Assembly: GCA_017524445.1 (NCBI GenBank)
Contig: JAFXVP010000052.1
Span: forward strand, 1-64,000
Reading direction: 5' to 3'
From: Clostridia bacterium
GTDB lineage: Bacteria; Bacillota; Clostridia; Christensenellales; CAG-138
Length of the DNA: 64,000 nt
Shown: positions 34,206 to 43,246 of the stretch, in pieces
Position numbering within the stretch: the first letter of the stretch is position 1
How the letters are laid out: each line of letters starts with the position of its first letter
Made by a program: the position numbers and the translations under genes
Notes under the pieces: generated by a model
What the model saw: the letters and a program-made list of their open reading frames with translations, nothing else
Databases searched by the model: none
Told to the model about the DNA's origin: nothing

Positions 34206-35249
34206 TTATTTCTTCGTCCAGTCAAAGATGACCTTGCCGGAATTGCCGGAATGCATGGCTTCGAAGCCTTTTTCAAACTCGGTGTAGTGGAAGCGGTGCG
34301 TGATGACCGGATGCAGATCGAGACCGCCCTGCACCATGTAGGACATCTGGTGCCAGTTATCCATCTTGCGCCCGTAAATGCCCTGCAGCGTCAGTCCCTT
34401 GCCGATGATGAGGTTCATATCGAGCGAGATCGGACCGTTGCCGAGACCCAGAAGCGAGACCTTGCCGCCGTTGCGCATGACGGAAAGCAGCTGCTTGAAC
34501 GCAGCGCCCGAGCCGGACATTTCGAGACCGACGTCGAACCCCTCGACAAGACCCTGCTGCTTCATGACTTCCTGCAGATCTTCCTTGGCAACGTTGACCG
34601 CGGCGTCCGCGCCCATCTTGCGGGCGAGGTCAAGACGGTACTCGTTCATGTCGGTAATGACCACGCGGCGCGCGCCGGCATACTTGCAGATGCCGCAGGC
34701 GATCACGCCGATCGGACCTGCGCCGGTGATCAGCACGTCCTCGCCGACGAGGTTGAACATGAGCGCGGTATGCGTGGCGTTGCCGAACGCGTCGAAGAAG
34801 GCGACGACGTCCTCGTCCAGCTGCGGGTCAATGATGATGACGTTCTTTTCCGGAATGCAGACGTATTCCGCGAACGCGCCGTCGCGATCCACGCCGACGC
34901 TCATCGTATTCTTGCACCATTGGATGTTTCCCGTGTGGCAGTTGCGGCAATGACCGCAGGTGATGTGTCCCTCGCCGGATACGCGCATGCCGACGGTAAG
35001 CCCGGTAACGCCCGCGCCGAGCGCCGCGATCTCGCCGACGTATTCGTGACCGATGACCATCGGCGGTTTCACATGCTCCGCAGACCACGGCGTCCAGTCA
35101 TAGATATGCACGTCCGTGCCGCAAATCGCCGTCTTGTGAACCTTGATCAGCACTTCTCCGGGACCGGGTTCCGGAACGGGAACCCGGCGCAGTTCGAGAC
35201 CGACGCCCGCAACGGGTTTGACAATCGCATCCATCATTTTCGGTATCAT
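34206..35249 (-). CDS. tdh: L-threonine 3-dehydrogenase
   Basis: The 347-residue zinc alcohol-dehydrogenase-type enzyme has catalytic zinc motifs ICGTDVHIYDW and MVIGHEYVGE, a four-cysteine structural zinc loop HITCGHCRNCHTGN and a Rossmann turn in VLITGAGPIGVIACGI. It oxidises L-threonine to 2-amino-3-oxobutyrate with NAD+, feeding Kbl downstream. A perfect AGGAGGTAA lies before the ATG at 35249. Its upstream side is a repeat island, which may hold or disturb its promoter. Confidence 0.95.
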   Translation of the reverse strand: MIPKMMDAIVKPVAGVGLELRRVPVPEPGPGEVLIKVHKTAICGTDVHIYDWTPWSAEHVKPPMVIGHEYVGEIAALGAGVTGLTVGMRVSGEGHITCGHCRNCHTGNIQWCKNTMSVGVDRDGAFAEYVCIPEKNVIIIDPQLDEDVVAFFDAFGNATHTALMFNLVGEDVLITGAGPIGVIACGICKYAGARRVVITDMNEYRLDLARKMGADAAVNVAKEDLQEVMKQQGLVEGFDVGLEMSGSGAAFKQLLSVMRNGGKVSLLGLGNGPISLDMNLIIGKGLTLQGIYGRKMDNWHQMSYMVQGGLDLHPVITHRFHYTEFEKGFEAMHSGNSGKVIFDWTKK

Positions 35250-35278
35250 ATGGTTACCTCCTAAATACAATACTGTTT

Positions 35279-35606
35279 CATGCGGCTTTGCCGCAATTCA
35301 TGTCCGCAGGATAATTCTCGCGGCTCTGCCGCAATTCACGACGCCGCAGGCGTCAATTCATTTATCCGCGAAAGCGGACGCTTTCTGCGTGTCCACCTCA
35401 TCCGCCTTACGGCACCTTCCCCTCGAGGGGAAAGCATTTGGCTGCAGAGGCTTCCCCTCGAGGGGAAGCTCCGCCGAAGGCGGTGATGAGGTGTCCTCAT
35501 GCGCGGAGCGCAATTCATTCATCCGCAATAAATGAATAGACCTTCGGTCATGAATTGCCTTACGGCATGAATTGGCTGACGCCGTGAATTGCACCTGACG
35601 GTGTAT
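35279..35606. repeat. Repeat island A: hairpin arrays flanking a CACCTCATC...GATGAGGTG element
   Basis: It fills the 363-base gap between tdh and ilvE. Left array (35279-35388): small hairpins GCGGC-TTT-GCCGC, GTCC-GCA-GGAT, GCGGC-TCT-GCCGC and GACGCC-GCA-GGCGTC, joined by AATTCAT/AATTCAC. Centre (35394-35493): a 100-base element beginning CACCTCATCCGCC and ending GGCGGTGATGAGGTG, with internal TTCCCCTCGAGGGGAA-type palindromes. Right array (35495-35606): the same hairpin style in opposite orientation, linkers ATGAATT. No gene is seen here. Confidence 0.8.
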
Positions 35607-35612
35607 GATGCC

Positions 35613-36689
35613 TCACATATGCCCGATCTCGATCGACCAGCCGAAGGGATCCTTCATGCGGCCCCACTGGATGTCGGTGAGCGTCTTGTAGGCATAGGAG
35701 CTGATCGGACCGATCTCGCCGTTGTTGATGATCATGACCTTGTCGCCCCATTCAAGCTTGCCGACCGGGCTGATGACCGCCGCGGTACCGGTGCCGAAGA
35801 CCTCGTTGAGCTTGCCCGCGTCGTATGCGTCGGCAACCTCCTGGATCGCGATCCTGCGCTCGGTGACCTTGTAGCCCTTGTCGCGGAGGATCTCGATCAT
35901 CGACTTTCTGGTGATGCCCGAGAGGATGCTGCCGTCCAGCTCCGGCGTAATGACCTCGCCGTCGATCACAAAGAAGATGTTCATCGCGCCGACCTCGCCG
36001 ACGTACTTTTTCTCGACGCCGTCGAGCCACAGGACCTGCGAATAGCCCTTCTTGTGCGCGATCTCCTGCGCGAGCATCGAGGACGCATAGTTGCCGCCGG
36101 TCTTCGCAAAGCCGGTGCCGCCGCGGACCGCGCGGACGTATTCCTCCTCGACGTAGATCGGGACGGGCTTCAGGCCGCTCTCATAGTACGCGCCGGACGG
36201 GCTCAGAAGCACCATATAGAGGTAGCTGTCCGCTTCCTTGACGCCGAGACGGGACTCGTTGCCGATGCACATCGGACGGATATACAGCGACGCGCCCGGA
36301 TCGGACGGGATCCAGTCCTTGTCGAGCATGACGAGCTCCTTGAGGCTCTCCACGCAGAAATCGACGTCGAGCTGCGGGATGCACAGACGCTCGTTCGAGA
36401 GGTTCATGCGCTTGAAGTTCTCCTCCGGACGGAACAAAAGAACTCTGCCGTCCTCGGCACGGTACGCCTTCATGCCCTCGAACGTCTCCTGCGCGTAGTG
36501 CAGAACGGTGGAGGCCGGGCTGATGGTGATCGGTCCGTACGGGACGATCTTCGCGTCGTGCCAGCCAATGCCCTTATCCCACTGCATGACCAGCATGTGG
36601 TCGGTAAAGACGACGCCGAAGCCGAGCTTTGCGCCCTTTGCGGGCTTCTCTTTGGGATGTTCTGTTTTGATGATGGTTAAACCTTCCAT
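35613..36689 (-). CDS. ilvE: Branched-chain amino acid aminotransferase
   Basis: The 358-residue fold-type IV PLP enzyme has the Schiff-base lysine in GGTGFAKTGGNYASSMLAQ, substrate-pocket segment YGPITISPASTVLHYAQETFEGMKAYR and cofactor-phosphate site GTGTAAVISPVG. It interconverts valine, leucine and isoleucine with their 2-oxoacids. In this neighbourhood (CoA-transferase, VOR oxidoreductase) it probably works in degradation as well as synthesis. GAGGGAG lies 8 bases before the ATG. It is divergent from a GntR regulator. Confidence 0.95.
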   Translation of the reverse strand: MEGLTIIKTEHPKEKPAKGAKLGFGVVFTDHMLVMQWDKGIGWHDAKIVPYGPITISPASTVLHYAQETFEGMKAYRAEDGRVLLFRPEENFKRMNLSNERLCIPQLDVDFCVESLKELVMLDKDWIPSDPGASLYIRPMCIGNESRLGVKEADSYLYMVLLSPSGAYYESGLKPVPIYVEEEYVRAVRGGTGFAKTGGNYASSMLAQEIAHKKGYSQVLWLDGVEKKYVGEVGAMNIFFVIDGEVITPELDGSILSGITRKSMIEILRDKGYKVTERRIAIQEVADAYDAGKLNEVFGTGTAAVISPVGKLEWGDKVMIINNGEIGPISSYAYKTLTDIQWGRMKDPFGWSIEIGHM

Positions 36690-36716
36690 TGTGATTCTCC
36701 CTCTTTTAGAATTTTA

Positions 36717-36756
36717 TTGTGTTCCGCACGTGAATGCGGTATAATCCGAATATCGG
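36717..36756 (+). promoter_or_regulatory. Promoter and possible operator of the GntR gene, ilvE divergent region
   Basis: TATAAT (36740-36745) has a weak TTGTGT 17 bases upstream. Directly after lies the dyad CCGA-ATA-TCGG (36746-36756), a candidate autoregulatory site placed to affect ilvE as well. Confidence 0.5.
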
Positions 36757-36767
36757 AGGTGACGAGT

Positions 36768-37454
36768 ATGGCTTATGGAAACAACGCGCTTTCGGTGCGC
36801 ATCGCGGACCGGCTTTCTGAAATGATCGTGCACGGACGTTTCGCCCCGGGCGACAAGCTGCCGAACGAACCCGCGCTTGCCGAAGAGCTGAACATCAGCC
36901 GCACGACGCTTCGCGAAGCGCTCCGCATTCTCTCTACGCGCGGGCTGGTCGAGGTGCGCCGCGGCGTCGGCACGTTTGTGACCGAAAGCCGCAACATTCA
37001 CGCCGACTACGACGTGCTGCGCATCCAGAACACAAACGTGAACACGAAGGACCTCTACGAGATGCGCCTCATGTTCGAGCCGCAGGCGGCGTATTACGCC
37101 TGCCTCCGCGCAAGCAACGAAGAGCTGAACGAGATCTTCCGCTTCTGCGAGCTGAACGAGCAGATGATCCGCTCCGCCGATCCGCAGTGGGACGAAACCG
37201 AGCAGAAATTCCACAACTCGATCGCGTCCGCCACGCACAACCCGTTCATCACGGCGCTGCTGCCGATCTTCAACCGCGCCATCCACCACGGCATCCTGCT
37301 CGCGAACGAGGCGCCGGAGGTGGCGGAGATGACGCTGCACGATCACCGTCTTCTGGTGCAGTACCTACGCGACCGCAATCCCGAAGGTGCGAAAACCGCG
37401 ATGCAGCTGCATATCATCAACACGATGCGCGCGTTCCATATCCCGCTCGATTAA
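36768..37454 (+). CDS. FadR/GntR-family transcriptional regulator with FCD domain
   Basis: The 228-residue protein has a winged HTH at the N terminus (about 8-73: LPNEPALAEELNISRTTLREALRILSTRGLVEVRRGVGTFV) and an FCD all-helical effector domain (about 85-220) with the metal-binding His pattern (FHNSI, HDHRLLVQYL). FCD regulators respond to organic acids. It sits between ilvE and a CoA-transferase gene, so control of oxoacid or fatty-acid metabolism is likely. The ATG at 36768 with CGGAGGTGA is preferred over an upstream alternative. Its stop overlaps the convergent CoA-transferase stop by 4 bases. Confidence 0.9.
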   Translation: MAYGNNALSVRIADRLSEMIVHGRFAPGDKLPNEPALAEELNISRTTLREALRILSTRGLVEVRRGVGTFVTESRNIHADYDVLRIQNTNVNTKDLYEMRLMFEPQAAYYACLRASNEELNEIFRFCELNEQMIRSADPQWDETEQKFHNSIASATHNPFITALLPIFNRAIHHGILLANEAPEVAEMTLHDHRLLVQYLRDRNPEGAKTAMQLHIINTMRAFHIPLD

Positions 37455-38980
37455 TAGACCTTCAAGTCCTCCGCGACTTCGACCTTGAACGGAAGCAGAT
37501 CCAGGATCTGCTTTTTTACGTCTACGCCCTTGCGAACTTCCGTAAGGATCAGTCCCTTTTCACCGAGCTTGAAGACGCAGCGCTCGGTCACGTAGGTGAC
37601 CTCCTGCCCGTTCTCGTGTGCGTTCTGCGCGGAGAAGCTGAGCGCTGTGACATGCTCCACAAACTTCAGGAACTTGCCTTCCTTGACGATCTTCAATCCG
37701 TCTTCGCCGTCCTCGATCTCCAGCCCGCCTGCCGAGAACGTCGTGCAGAACACGACCTTGTGCGTGAACTGCGTGATGTTGATGAAGCCGCCGATGCCGG
37801 AGAGCTTTTTCGGGTGATAGTGTCCGTTGACGTTGCCCTCGCCGTCGATCTCCAGCGCACCGATGAAGCAGATATCGAGGCCGCCGCCGTCGTACAGGTC
37901 GAACTGTTCGGCGGTGGTGCAGCACGCCTGCGCGCCCATAGCCGCGCCGAACGCGAACCCGCCCGCGGGCAGGCCCTTCATGGAGCCGGCCTCGACGGTC
38001 AGCGCGACTCGACTCAGCATACCGCTCTTTGCCGCTTCGACCGCGACGAATTCCGGCGCGCCGACGCCGATGTTGACGACGTGACCGGGCTTCAATTCCT
38101 TTGCCGCGCGCTTTGCGATCAGCTGCTTTGCGAGGTCCTTCGGATCGTCCTTCGCGTTGTTCTTGACGAATGCTTCGAGCTCCTCGTCCGTCATGGGCAC
38201 GTCGCCCGCATAGCGCGGATCGGAACCCTTGATGCCCTGGATCTGGTCCTGTTCGGGGCAGACGCAGATGTAGTCGACGAGCACCGACGGGATCACGATC
38301 TCGGTCGGTCTTCTCGGTGTGTCGAGCTTGCGCTTGACCTGCACAATGACCTTGCCGCCGCAGCGTTTCGTAAGCTGCGCAATGGAGAGCGCGTCGCCGA
38401 TGACCGGCTCGTCTTCCCATGAAATGTTGCCGTATGCGTCGGCGCTGGAGCCCTTCAGAAGCGCGACGTCGGGACGCGGGGTCGCATACTTGAGCCGCCG
38501 CTTGCCGTCGATCACGATCTCCTCGACAAGCTCCTGCTTCGACTGCTCGTTCAGCTGATAGCCCTTGTACTTCGGATCGACGAACAGGTTCAAGCCCGCG
38601 TCGGAAATGTAGTACGGATGCCCCGCCGCGCCTGCGCGCACCGCGTGCGACATGACGCCGAACGGCAGGTTGTACGCTTCGACCTTGTTTTCGAGGATCA
38701 TCTTCGCCGTGTCGGGCATGGAGCCGTAGTGCGACATGATGACGGTCTTCACGCCGCCGAGCGGGACGATCTTCTCGCACGGCTGACCGGGAAGCCATCC
38801 GCCGAGGCCCGCCGTACAATAGAGCGTGAGGTCATGGGGATGCCCTTCCGCTTCAAAGCGCTCGTTCAGCGCAATGGAAAGCTGTTCGGCATTGTTCATG
38901 CCCAAAAAGTTGTTGTAGATCAGGCAGTCTCCGTCCCGGATCAATCTGACTGCCTCCGCGGCAGAAATAAACTGTGCCAT
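37451..38980 (-). CDS. Acetate/acyl-CoA:3-oxoacid-type CoA-transferase (family I, fused alpha-beta)
   Basis: The 509-residue protein has two family I CoA-transferase halves. The first contains IRDGDCLIYNNFLGMNNAEQ and YCTAGLGGWLPGQ. The second has VVNIGVGAPEFV and the catalytic glutamate motif TVEAGSMKGLPAGGFAFGA. It resembles fused propionate- or acetate-CoA transferases. It likely exchanges CoA between a branched- or short-chain acyl-CoA and acetate, fitting the adjacent ilvE and VOR genes. AAAGGAG lies before the ATG, and a repeat array begins about 17 bases upstream of the start. Confidence 0.88.
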   Translation of the reverse strand: MAQFISAAEAVRLIRDGDCLIYNNFLGMNNAEQLSIALNERFEAEGHPHDLTLYCTAGLGGWLPGQPCEKIVPLGGVKTVIMSHYGSMPDTAKMILENKVEAYNLPFGVMSHAVRAGAAGHPYYISDAGLNLFVDPKYKGYQLNEQSKQELVEEIVIDGKRRLKYATPRPDVALLKGSSADAYGNISWEDEPVIGDALSIAQLTKRCGGKVIVQVKRKLDTPRRPTEIVIPSVLVDYICVCPEQDQIQGIKGSDPRYAGDVPMTDEELEAFVKNNAKDDPKDLAKQLIAKRAAKELKPGHVVNIGVGAPEFVAVEAAKSGMLSRVALTVEAGSMKGLPAGGFAFGAAMGAQACCTTAEQFDLYDGGGLDICFIGALEIDGEGNVNGHYHPKKLSGIGGFINITQFTHKVVFCTTFSAGGLEIEDGEDGLKIVKEGKFLKFVEHVTALSFSAQNAHENGQEVTYVTERCVFKLGEKGLILTEVRKGVDVKKQILDLLPFKVEVAEDLKVY

Positions 38981-38996
38981 AGTTGGTTTCTCCTTT

Positions 38997-39076
38997 TCAT
39001 GACGCCGCAGGCGTCAATTCATGCGGCATTGCCGCAATTCACGTCCGAAGGAAAATTCATGCGCGAAGCGCAATTC
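38997..39076. repeat. Mini-hairpin array B
   Basis: Four stems in series, GACGCC-GCA-GGCGTC, GCGGC-ATT-GCCGC, GTCC-GAA-GGA and GCGC-GAA-GCGC, are separated by AATTCATG or AATTCACG. The first stem is identical to one in island A, while the order differs. Confidence 0.85.
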
Positions 39077-39111
39077 GTTACACCTAACCTCATCCGGCTC
39101 GCTTCTCGGTA

Positions 39112-39210
39112 CACCTCATCCGGCTGACGCCACCTTCTCCTCAAGGAGAAGGCTTTTGGTTTGGAGGCTTCCCCTTGAGGGAAAGCTCCGCCGCAGGCGG
39201 TGATGAGGTG
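39112..39210. repeat. Palindromic element E2, left of the DUF559 gene
   Basis: It begins CACCTCATCCGGC and ends GGCGGTGATGAGGTG, with internal CCTTCTCCTCAAGGAGAAGG and GCTTCCCCTTGAGGGAAAGC palindromes. The last 23 codons and stop of the DUF559 gene lie inside it (39141-39210). A partial start (CACCTAACCTCATCCGGC) precedes it at 39080. Confidence 0.85.
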
Positions 39211-39560
39211 TTGTCCTCCATATGCAGCAGAATATCACTGCATACCGCATTGAATTCCCGCTGTATCTGCAGGTTCGTATACCGTAAAACCGTGATCCCG
39301 TTTTCCTGCATCCATGCGTCTCTGTCCCGATCGGACTGAACGCCGGCATCCATAAAATGCTGCGATCCGTCCAGCTCAATTAAAATCTTTTTCGAGGCGA
39401 TGTAGAAATCCGCGATATAGTGTCCGAGTACCTTTTGCCGGTGGACTGTAACGGGTAGCCTTTTCAGAAAATCGTACCAGAGGTGCCGTTCTTCTTTTGT
39501 CATCTCGCGGCGCATCTTTTGTGAAAAGGGTTTCAGCCGAGCGTTATGGTATTCGTTCAT
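39141..39560 (-). CDS. DUF559 endonuclease-domain protein embedded in repeats
   Basis: The 139-residue protein has a single Vsr/PD-(D/E)XK-like DUF559 domain: MTKEERHLWYDFLKRLP, RQKVLGHYIADFY, then the core KILIELDGSQHF and VLRYTNLQI. The family is linked to very-short-patch-repair-like nucleases; its biological role is unknown. The start codon lies 3 bases from element E3, whose terminal GATGAGGTG acts as Shine-Dalgarno. The C-terminal tail (SSPPAAELSLKGKPPNQKPSP) is encoded by element E2, beyond the conserved domain. The gene thus exactly fills the space between two repeat elements. Possible roles are repeat mobilisation, repair at repeats, or passive hitch-hiking. Confidence 0.88.
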   Translation of the reverse strand: MNEYHNARLKPFSQKMRREMTKEERHLWYDFLKRLPVTVHRQKVLGHYIADFYIASKKILIELDGSQHFMDAGVQSDRDRDAWMQENGITVLRYTNLQIQREFNAVCSDILLHMEDNTSSPPAAELSLKGKPPNQKPSP

Positions 39561-39563
39561 TTA

Positions 39564-39823
39564 CACCTCATCCGGCTCGCTCACGCTTCGGCGTACACAC
39601 TCCGCTTCGCTCCGTTTCAGCGGTGCCGTCGCGCGCTCCCCGCGCGTCGCCATCTCTTCTCCTCAAGGAGAAGGCTTTTGGCATGTGCTCCGCTCTCAGG
39701 GGAAGGCTTGCAGTATGTTCCCTCTTACCCAAAGGGAAGGCTTTGGAACGTTATCCTCTCCCGCATCTTGGATGCTGAGGCTTCTCCTTGAGGAGAAGCT
39801 CCGCCGCAGGCGGTGATGAGGTG
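39564..39823. repeat. Palindromic element E3, right of the DUF559 gene
   Basis: It begins CACCTCATCCGGCTCGCTCACG and ends GGCGGTGATGAGGTG, 260 bases, longer than E1 and E2 through an insert with partial repeats (CTCAAGGAGAAGGCTTTTGG, CTCAGGGGAAGGCTTG, CCCAAAGGGAAGGCTTTGG). From 39824 to 39866 there is no recognisable feature. Confidence 0.8.
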
Positions 39824-39866
39824 TTTTCCCCCCGGAAGCATCAAGCCGCAAACGCGAATAAACCGC

Positions 39867-39896
39867 AGGGGCTGCCGAGGGTGTCGGCAACCCCTT
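39867..39896 (-). terminator. Hairpin after the VOR operon
   Basis: AGGGGCTGCCGA pairs with TCGGCAACCCCT (one mismatch). It follows the vorC stop by about 11 bases; no clear T-run, so termination is tentative. Confidence 0.5.
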
Positions 39897-39907
39897 AAGC
39901 TGTGACT

Positions 39908-40447
39908 TTATTCTTCGATGCAGGATGCGCCGCGCAGAAGCGCTTCGCGGTTCAACGGGATCAGCTTGGCTTTCTTTTCGCCGAGCTTTTCGAGCAGCGC
40001 TTTGAGGACCGTTTCGACCTCGACGCACTTGGACTTGCCGAGATACGCGCCGAGCATGATCATGTTACTGACCTTGCTGTTTCCGAGCTCCGCCGCGATC
40101 TCCGTGCAGGGTACATAGTACGCGTTCACGTCGGTGCGCTTGACCTTGATGTCGATCATGGAGCTGTTGACGAAGATCGAACCGCCGGGAACGACCTTGT
40201 CCTCGAACTTTTCGAGAGACGGTCTGTTCATGACGATCAGAGATGTCGGACGCGTGACGAGCGGAGAGTCGATCTCCTGATCACTGAGCATAACGCTGCA
40301 GTTTGCCGTGCCGCCGCGCATTTCGGGACCGTAGGACGGGATCCAGGAGGTATTCTTGCCCTCCATCATGCCGGCTGCCGCCAGAAGCTGACCCATCAGC
40401 AGAACGCCCTGTCCGCCGAAGCCTGCGAAAATATTTCTCTCAACCAT
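39908..40447 (-). CDS. vorC: 2-oxoacid:ferredoxin oxidoreductase, gamma subunit
   Basis: The 179-residue protein shows the gamma-subunit pattern: NIFAGFGGQGVLLMGQLLAAAGMMEG, TSWIPSYGPEMRGGTANCSVMLSD and LNREALLRGA at the end. It is the third catalytic subunit of a VOR/KOR-type complex, which oxidatively decarboxylates branched-chain 2-oxoacids to acyl-CoA while reducing ferredoxin. It starts 2 bases after the TPP subunit stop. It is the last gene of a five-gene operon. Confidence 0.92.
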   Translation of the reverse strand: MVERNIFAGFGGQGVLLMGQLLAAAGMMEGKNTSWIPSYGPEMRGGTANCSVMLSDQEIDSPLVTRPTSLIVMNRPSLEKFEDKVVPGGSIFVNSSMIDIKVKRTDVNAYYVPCTEIAAELGNSKVSNMIMLGAYLGKSKCVEVETVLKALLEKLGEKKAKLIPLNREALLRGASCIEE

Positions 40448-40449
40448 GG

Positions 40450-41184
<735 letters not shown>

Positions 41185-41186
41185 GT

Positions 41187-42254
41187 TCATGCCCTCCTCA
41201 TCTGCATAATGCGCTCGGCAATATCCTCCGCTGCCGGAATGATGCTGCCGCCCTTGCCCATGTACTCGATGGGCTTGATGCCGTTGACCGCAAGACGGAT
41301 ATCCTCGACCATCTGGCCGTTGCTGATCTCAACGGTGAGACCCGCCTTGACGCTCTCCTGCTCGAAGACCTCCTTAACTTCCTTCGTCGGGAACGGCCAC
41401 AGGGTGATCGGACGGACGAGGCCGGCCTTAATGCCGTTCTCCTCGAGGATGCGGACCGCCGCTTTGCAGACGCGCGCGACCGTTCCGTATGCGCAGAGGA
41501 TGTATTCGGCGCCTTCGGTATGGTACTTCTCGACCATGACTTCCTTCTCGCGGATTACGTCGTAACGCGCGTTCAAGCGGGTCATGAGGCCGTCCAGATC
41601 CTCGGTCTCGATGTACAGCGAGTTGATGATCGCGCGCGGACGGGTGCCCTTCGGGTCCCAGCCCTGCGCCGCCCACGGCTTTTCGGGGAGCATGGGATTC
41701 GGATTCATGTGCAGCTCGACCGGCTCCATCATCTGACCGATCAGACCGTCGGCAAGGATGATGACCGGGATGCGGTAGTTGTCCGCGAGATCAAACGCGT
41801 GGGGCATCAGATCGACCGTCTCCTGAATGGAGGACGGCGCGATGACGATGCTGCGGTAGTCGCCGTGACCGCCGCCCTTGACCGCCTGGAAGTAGTCGCC
41901 CTGGCTTGCCTGAATGTTGCCGAGACCGGGACCGCCGCGCATCATGTTGACGATCACGCACGGAACCTCCGCGCCCGCGATCGTGGAAATGCCTTCCTGC
42001 TTCAGGGAAATGCCCGGGCTGGAGGAAGAGGTCATAACGCGCGCGCCTGCGCCGCCTGCGCCGTAGACCATGTTGATCGCGGCGAGTTCGCTCTCCGCCT
42101 GCAGGAAGCATCCGCCCACCTGCGGGAGACGCAGCGACATGTACTCGGGGATGTCGTTCTGCGGCGTGATCGGGTAGCCGAAGAAGTACCGGCAGCCCGC
42201 CTGGATGGCCGCTTCGGCGATCGCTTCGCAGCCCTTCATCAGTTCCTTAGCCAT
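41187..42254 (-). CDS. vorB: 2-oxoacid:ferredoxin oxidoreductase, alpha subunit
   Basis: The 355-residue protein has the VorB hallmark [34 protein letters not shown] and [21 protein letters not shown]. It ends in a transketolase-C-like domain (about 240-350). Overall it best matches 3-methyl-2-oxobutanoate:ferredoxin oxidoreductase (VOR), although 2-oxoglutarate (KOR) members look similar. It works with the ferredoxin upstream and vorA/vorC downstream. Confidence 0.93.
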   Translation of the reverse strand: MAKELMKGCEAIAEAAIQAGCRYFFGYPITPQNDIPEYMSLRLPQVGGCFLQAESELAAINMVYGAGGAGARVMTSSSSPGISLKQEGISTIAGAEVPCVIVNMMRGGPGLGNIQASQGDYFQAVKGGGHGDYRSIVIAPSSIQETVDLMPHAFDLADNYRIPVIILADGLIGQMMEPVELHMNPNPMLPEKPWAAQGWDPKGTRPRAIINSLYIETEDLDGLMTRLNARYDVIREKEVMVEKYHTEGAEYILCAYGTVARVCKAAVRILEENGIKAGLVRPITLWPFPTKEVKEVFEQESVKAGLTVEISNGQMVEDIRLAVNGIKPIEYMGKGGSIIPAAEDIAERIMQMRRA

Positions 42255-42265
42255 ACTGTTCCTCC

Positions 42266-42469
42266 TTACTTTTCGATCTCAATGGCAACGTCCGGGCAGG
42301 TTTTTGCGCAGGACGCACAGGCGATGCAGGCCTCCGGATGCGCAGCCTCAACGGCAAAATAGCCCTTCGTGTTGAGACGCTTGGAGATGGCTAGCACGTC
42401 TTTGGGACATGCACGCACGCAGAGCCCGCAGCTCTTGCATGCGTCTTCGTGGATGATTACTTTGATCAT
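42266..42469 (-). CDS. 2x[4Fe-4S] ferredoxin subunit of the VOR complex
   Basis: The 67-residue protein has two CxxCxxCxxxCP clusters (CKSCGLCVRACP and CIACASCAKTCP) with a spacer of about 25 residues between them (SKRLNTKGYFAV), typical of delta subunits of oxoacid oxidoreductases. It passes electrons from the TPP site to ferredoxin. It lies 11 bases before vorB. Confidence 0.93.
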   Translation of the reverse strand: MIKVIIHEDACKSCGLCVRACPKDVLAISKRLNTKGYFAVEAAHPEACIACASCAKTCPDVAIEIEK

Positions 42470-42506
42470 GGCATTTCCTTTCTTTCCGAGTTTTGTTTTG
42501 GTATCA

Positions 42507-43223
42507 TTAAAGTCCTTCCGTTAAGAACTTATCCCAACTGCGGTGCATGTACACGGTGATCGGCTGACGAACGCCGATGTACTGCTCATCCAGTCCGTGC
42601 TCCTTCGCGTACGCGTTGAAATCATCCAGCACCTTCGGCACGCCGCACGTTCCCCAGACCGGGATGCCGGTGCGAAGGGACAGCGCTTTTACAAGTTCGT
42701 AGCCCTCGACAAGATGCGTATGGTCCGTCTCTCCCGCAAGATTCGCGTTGTTCACGATGCCGGTCACGTCGAGCCGGGAAACGAACCTGATCTTTTCGAG
42801 CGTCGCGTACGCGCTCTCGAGATCCGCCGCCGTCGGGCGCATCGGGTTTACGATGAACAGGACGTGCAGGTTTTCCTTCGGCACCTTCTGAAAATGCGGC
42901 TTGTACTGCCCTAAAGCGATCGAGCCGACGTGATCGCCGCCGATGTCAAAAAAAACGCTTCCCTCTCCCGGCGTAAACGCGGCGTATACGCGGGCGGAAA
43001 GCGACATGATTTCGATTTTTTCGAGGGCATACGGGGGCATGATCAGCTCGACGCCGGCGGGTTCCAACACGTCGGCGCGTTCGCTGGTGCGAAAATACGG
43101 GTTGATGACGTCGAGGTCGACCAAAGTACAGGGACCGCTCTTTGCGGCATGGATCGCCATATTCAGCGCCAGCTCGCTTTTTCCGCTGCCGAACGCCCCG
43201 AGCAGAACCCAATATTCCTTCAT
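42507..43223 (-). CDS. P-loop ATPase heading the VOR operon
   Basis: The 238-residue protein has Walker A LLGAFGSGKSELALNMAIHA at the N terminus, TLVDLDVINPYFRTSER, and Walker-B-like SVFFDIGGDHVGS. It is a SIMIBI/MinD-ParA-like fold without a clear deviant lysine. Homologues commonly precede VOR or KOR genes in Clostridia, where a role in assembly or metal-centre loading has been suggested but not proven. The ATG at 43223 has GAGAGGTAA upstream; in-frame starts further up run through the operator dyad. Confidence 0.8.
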   Translation of the reverse strand: MKEYWVLLGAFGSGKSELALNMAIHAAKSGPCTLVDLDVINPYFRTSERADVLEPAGVELIMPPYALEKIEIMSLSARVYAAFTPGEGSVFFDIGGDHVGSIALGQYKPHFQKVPKENLHVLFIVNPMRPTAADLESAYATLEKIRFVSRLDVTGIVNNANLAGETDHTHLVEGYELVKALSLRTGIPVWGTCGVPKVLDDFNAYAKEHGLDEQYIGVRQPITVYMHRSWDKFLTEGL

Positions 43224-43246
43224 ACGCGGTCTTACCTCTCTATAGT

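Noticed and set aside
33075..35264. 729-residue open frame on the plus strand
   Set aside because: It is antisense to tdh and kbl, whose catalytic motifs are intact on the minus strand. Arg/His/Asp-rich shadow without RBS.
35279..39076. CRISPR-like array
   Set aside because: The constant part is only about 8 bases, the variable parts are palindromes of 11-17 bases rather than spacers, and no cas genes are present.
39564..39823. Short open frames inside the repeat elements at 39.5-39.8, 46.4-46.9 and 49.0-49.7 kb
   Set aside because: They read through palindromes in several frames with no ribosome binding site; repeat-derived.
39867..39896. tRNA or riboswitch near the end of the VOR operon
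   Set aside because: It is a single long hairpin without cloverleaf or aptamer features; kept as a tentative terminator.
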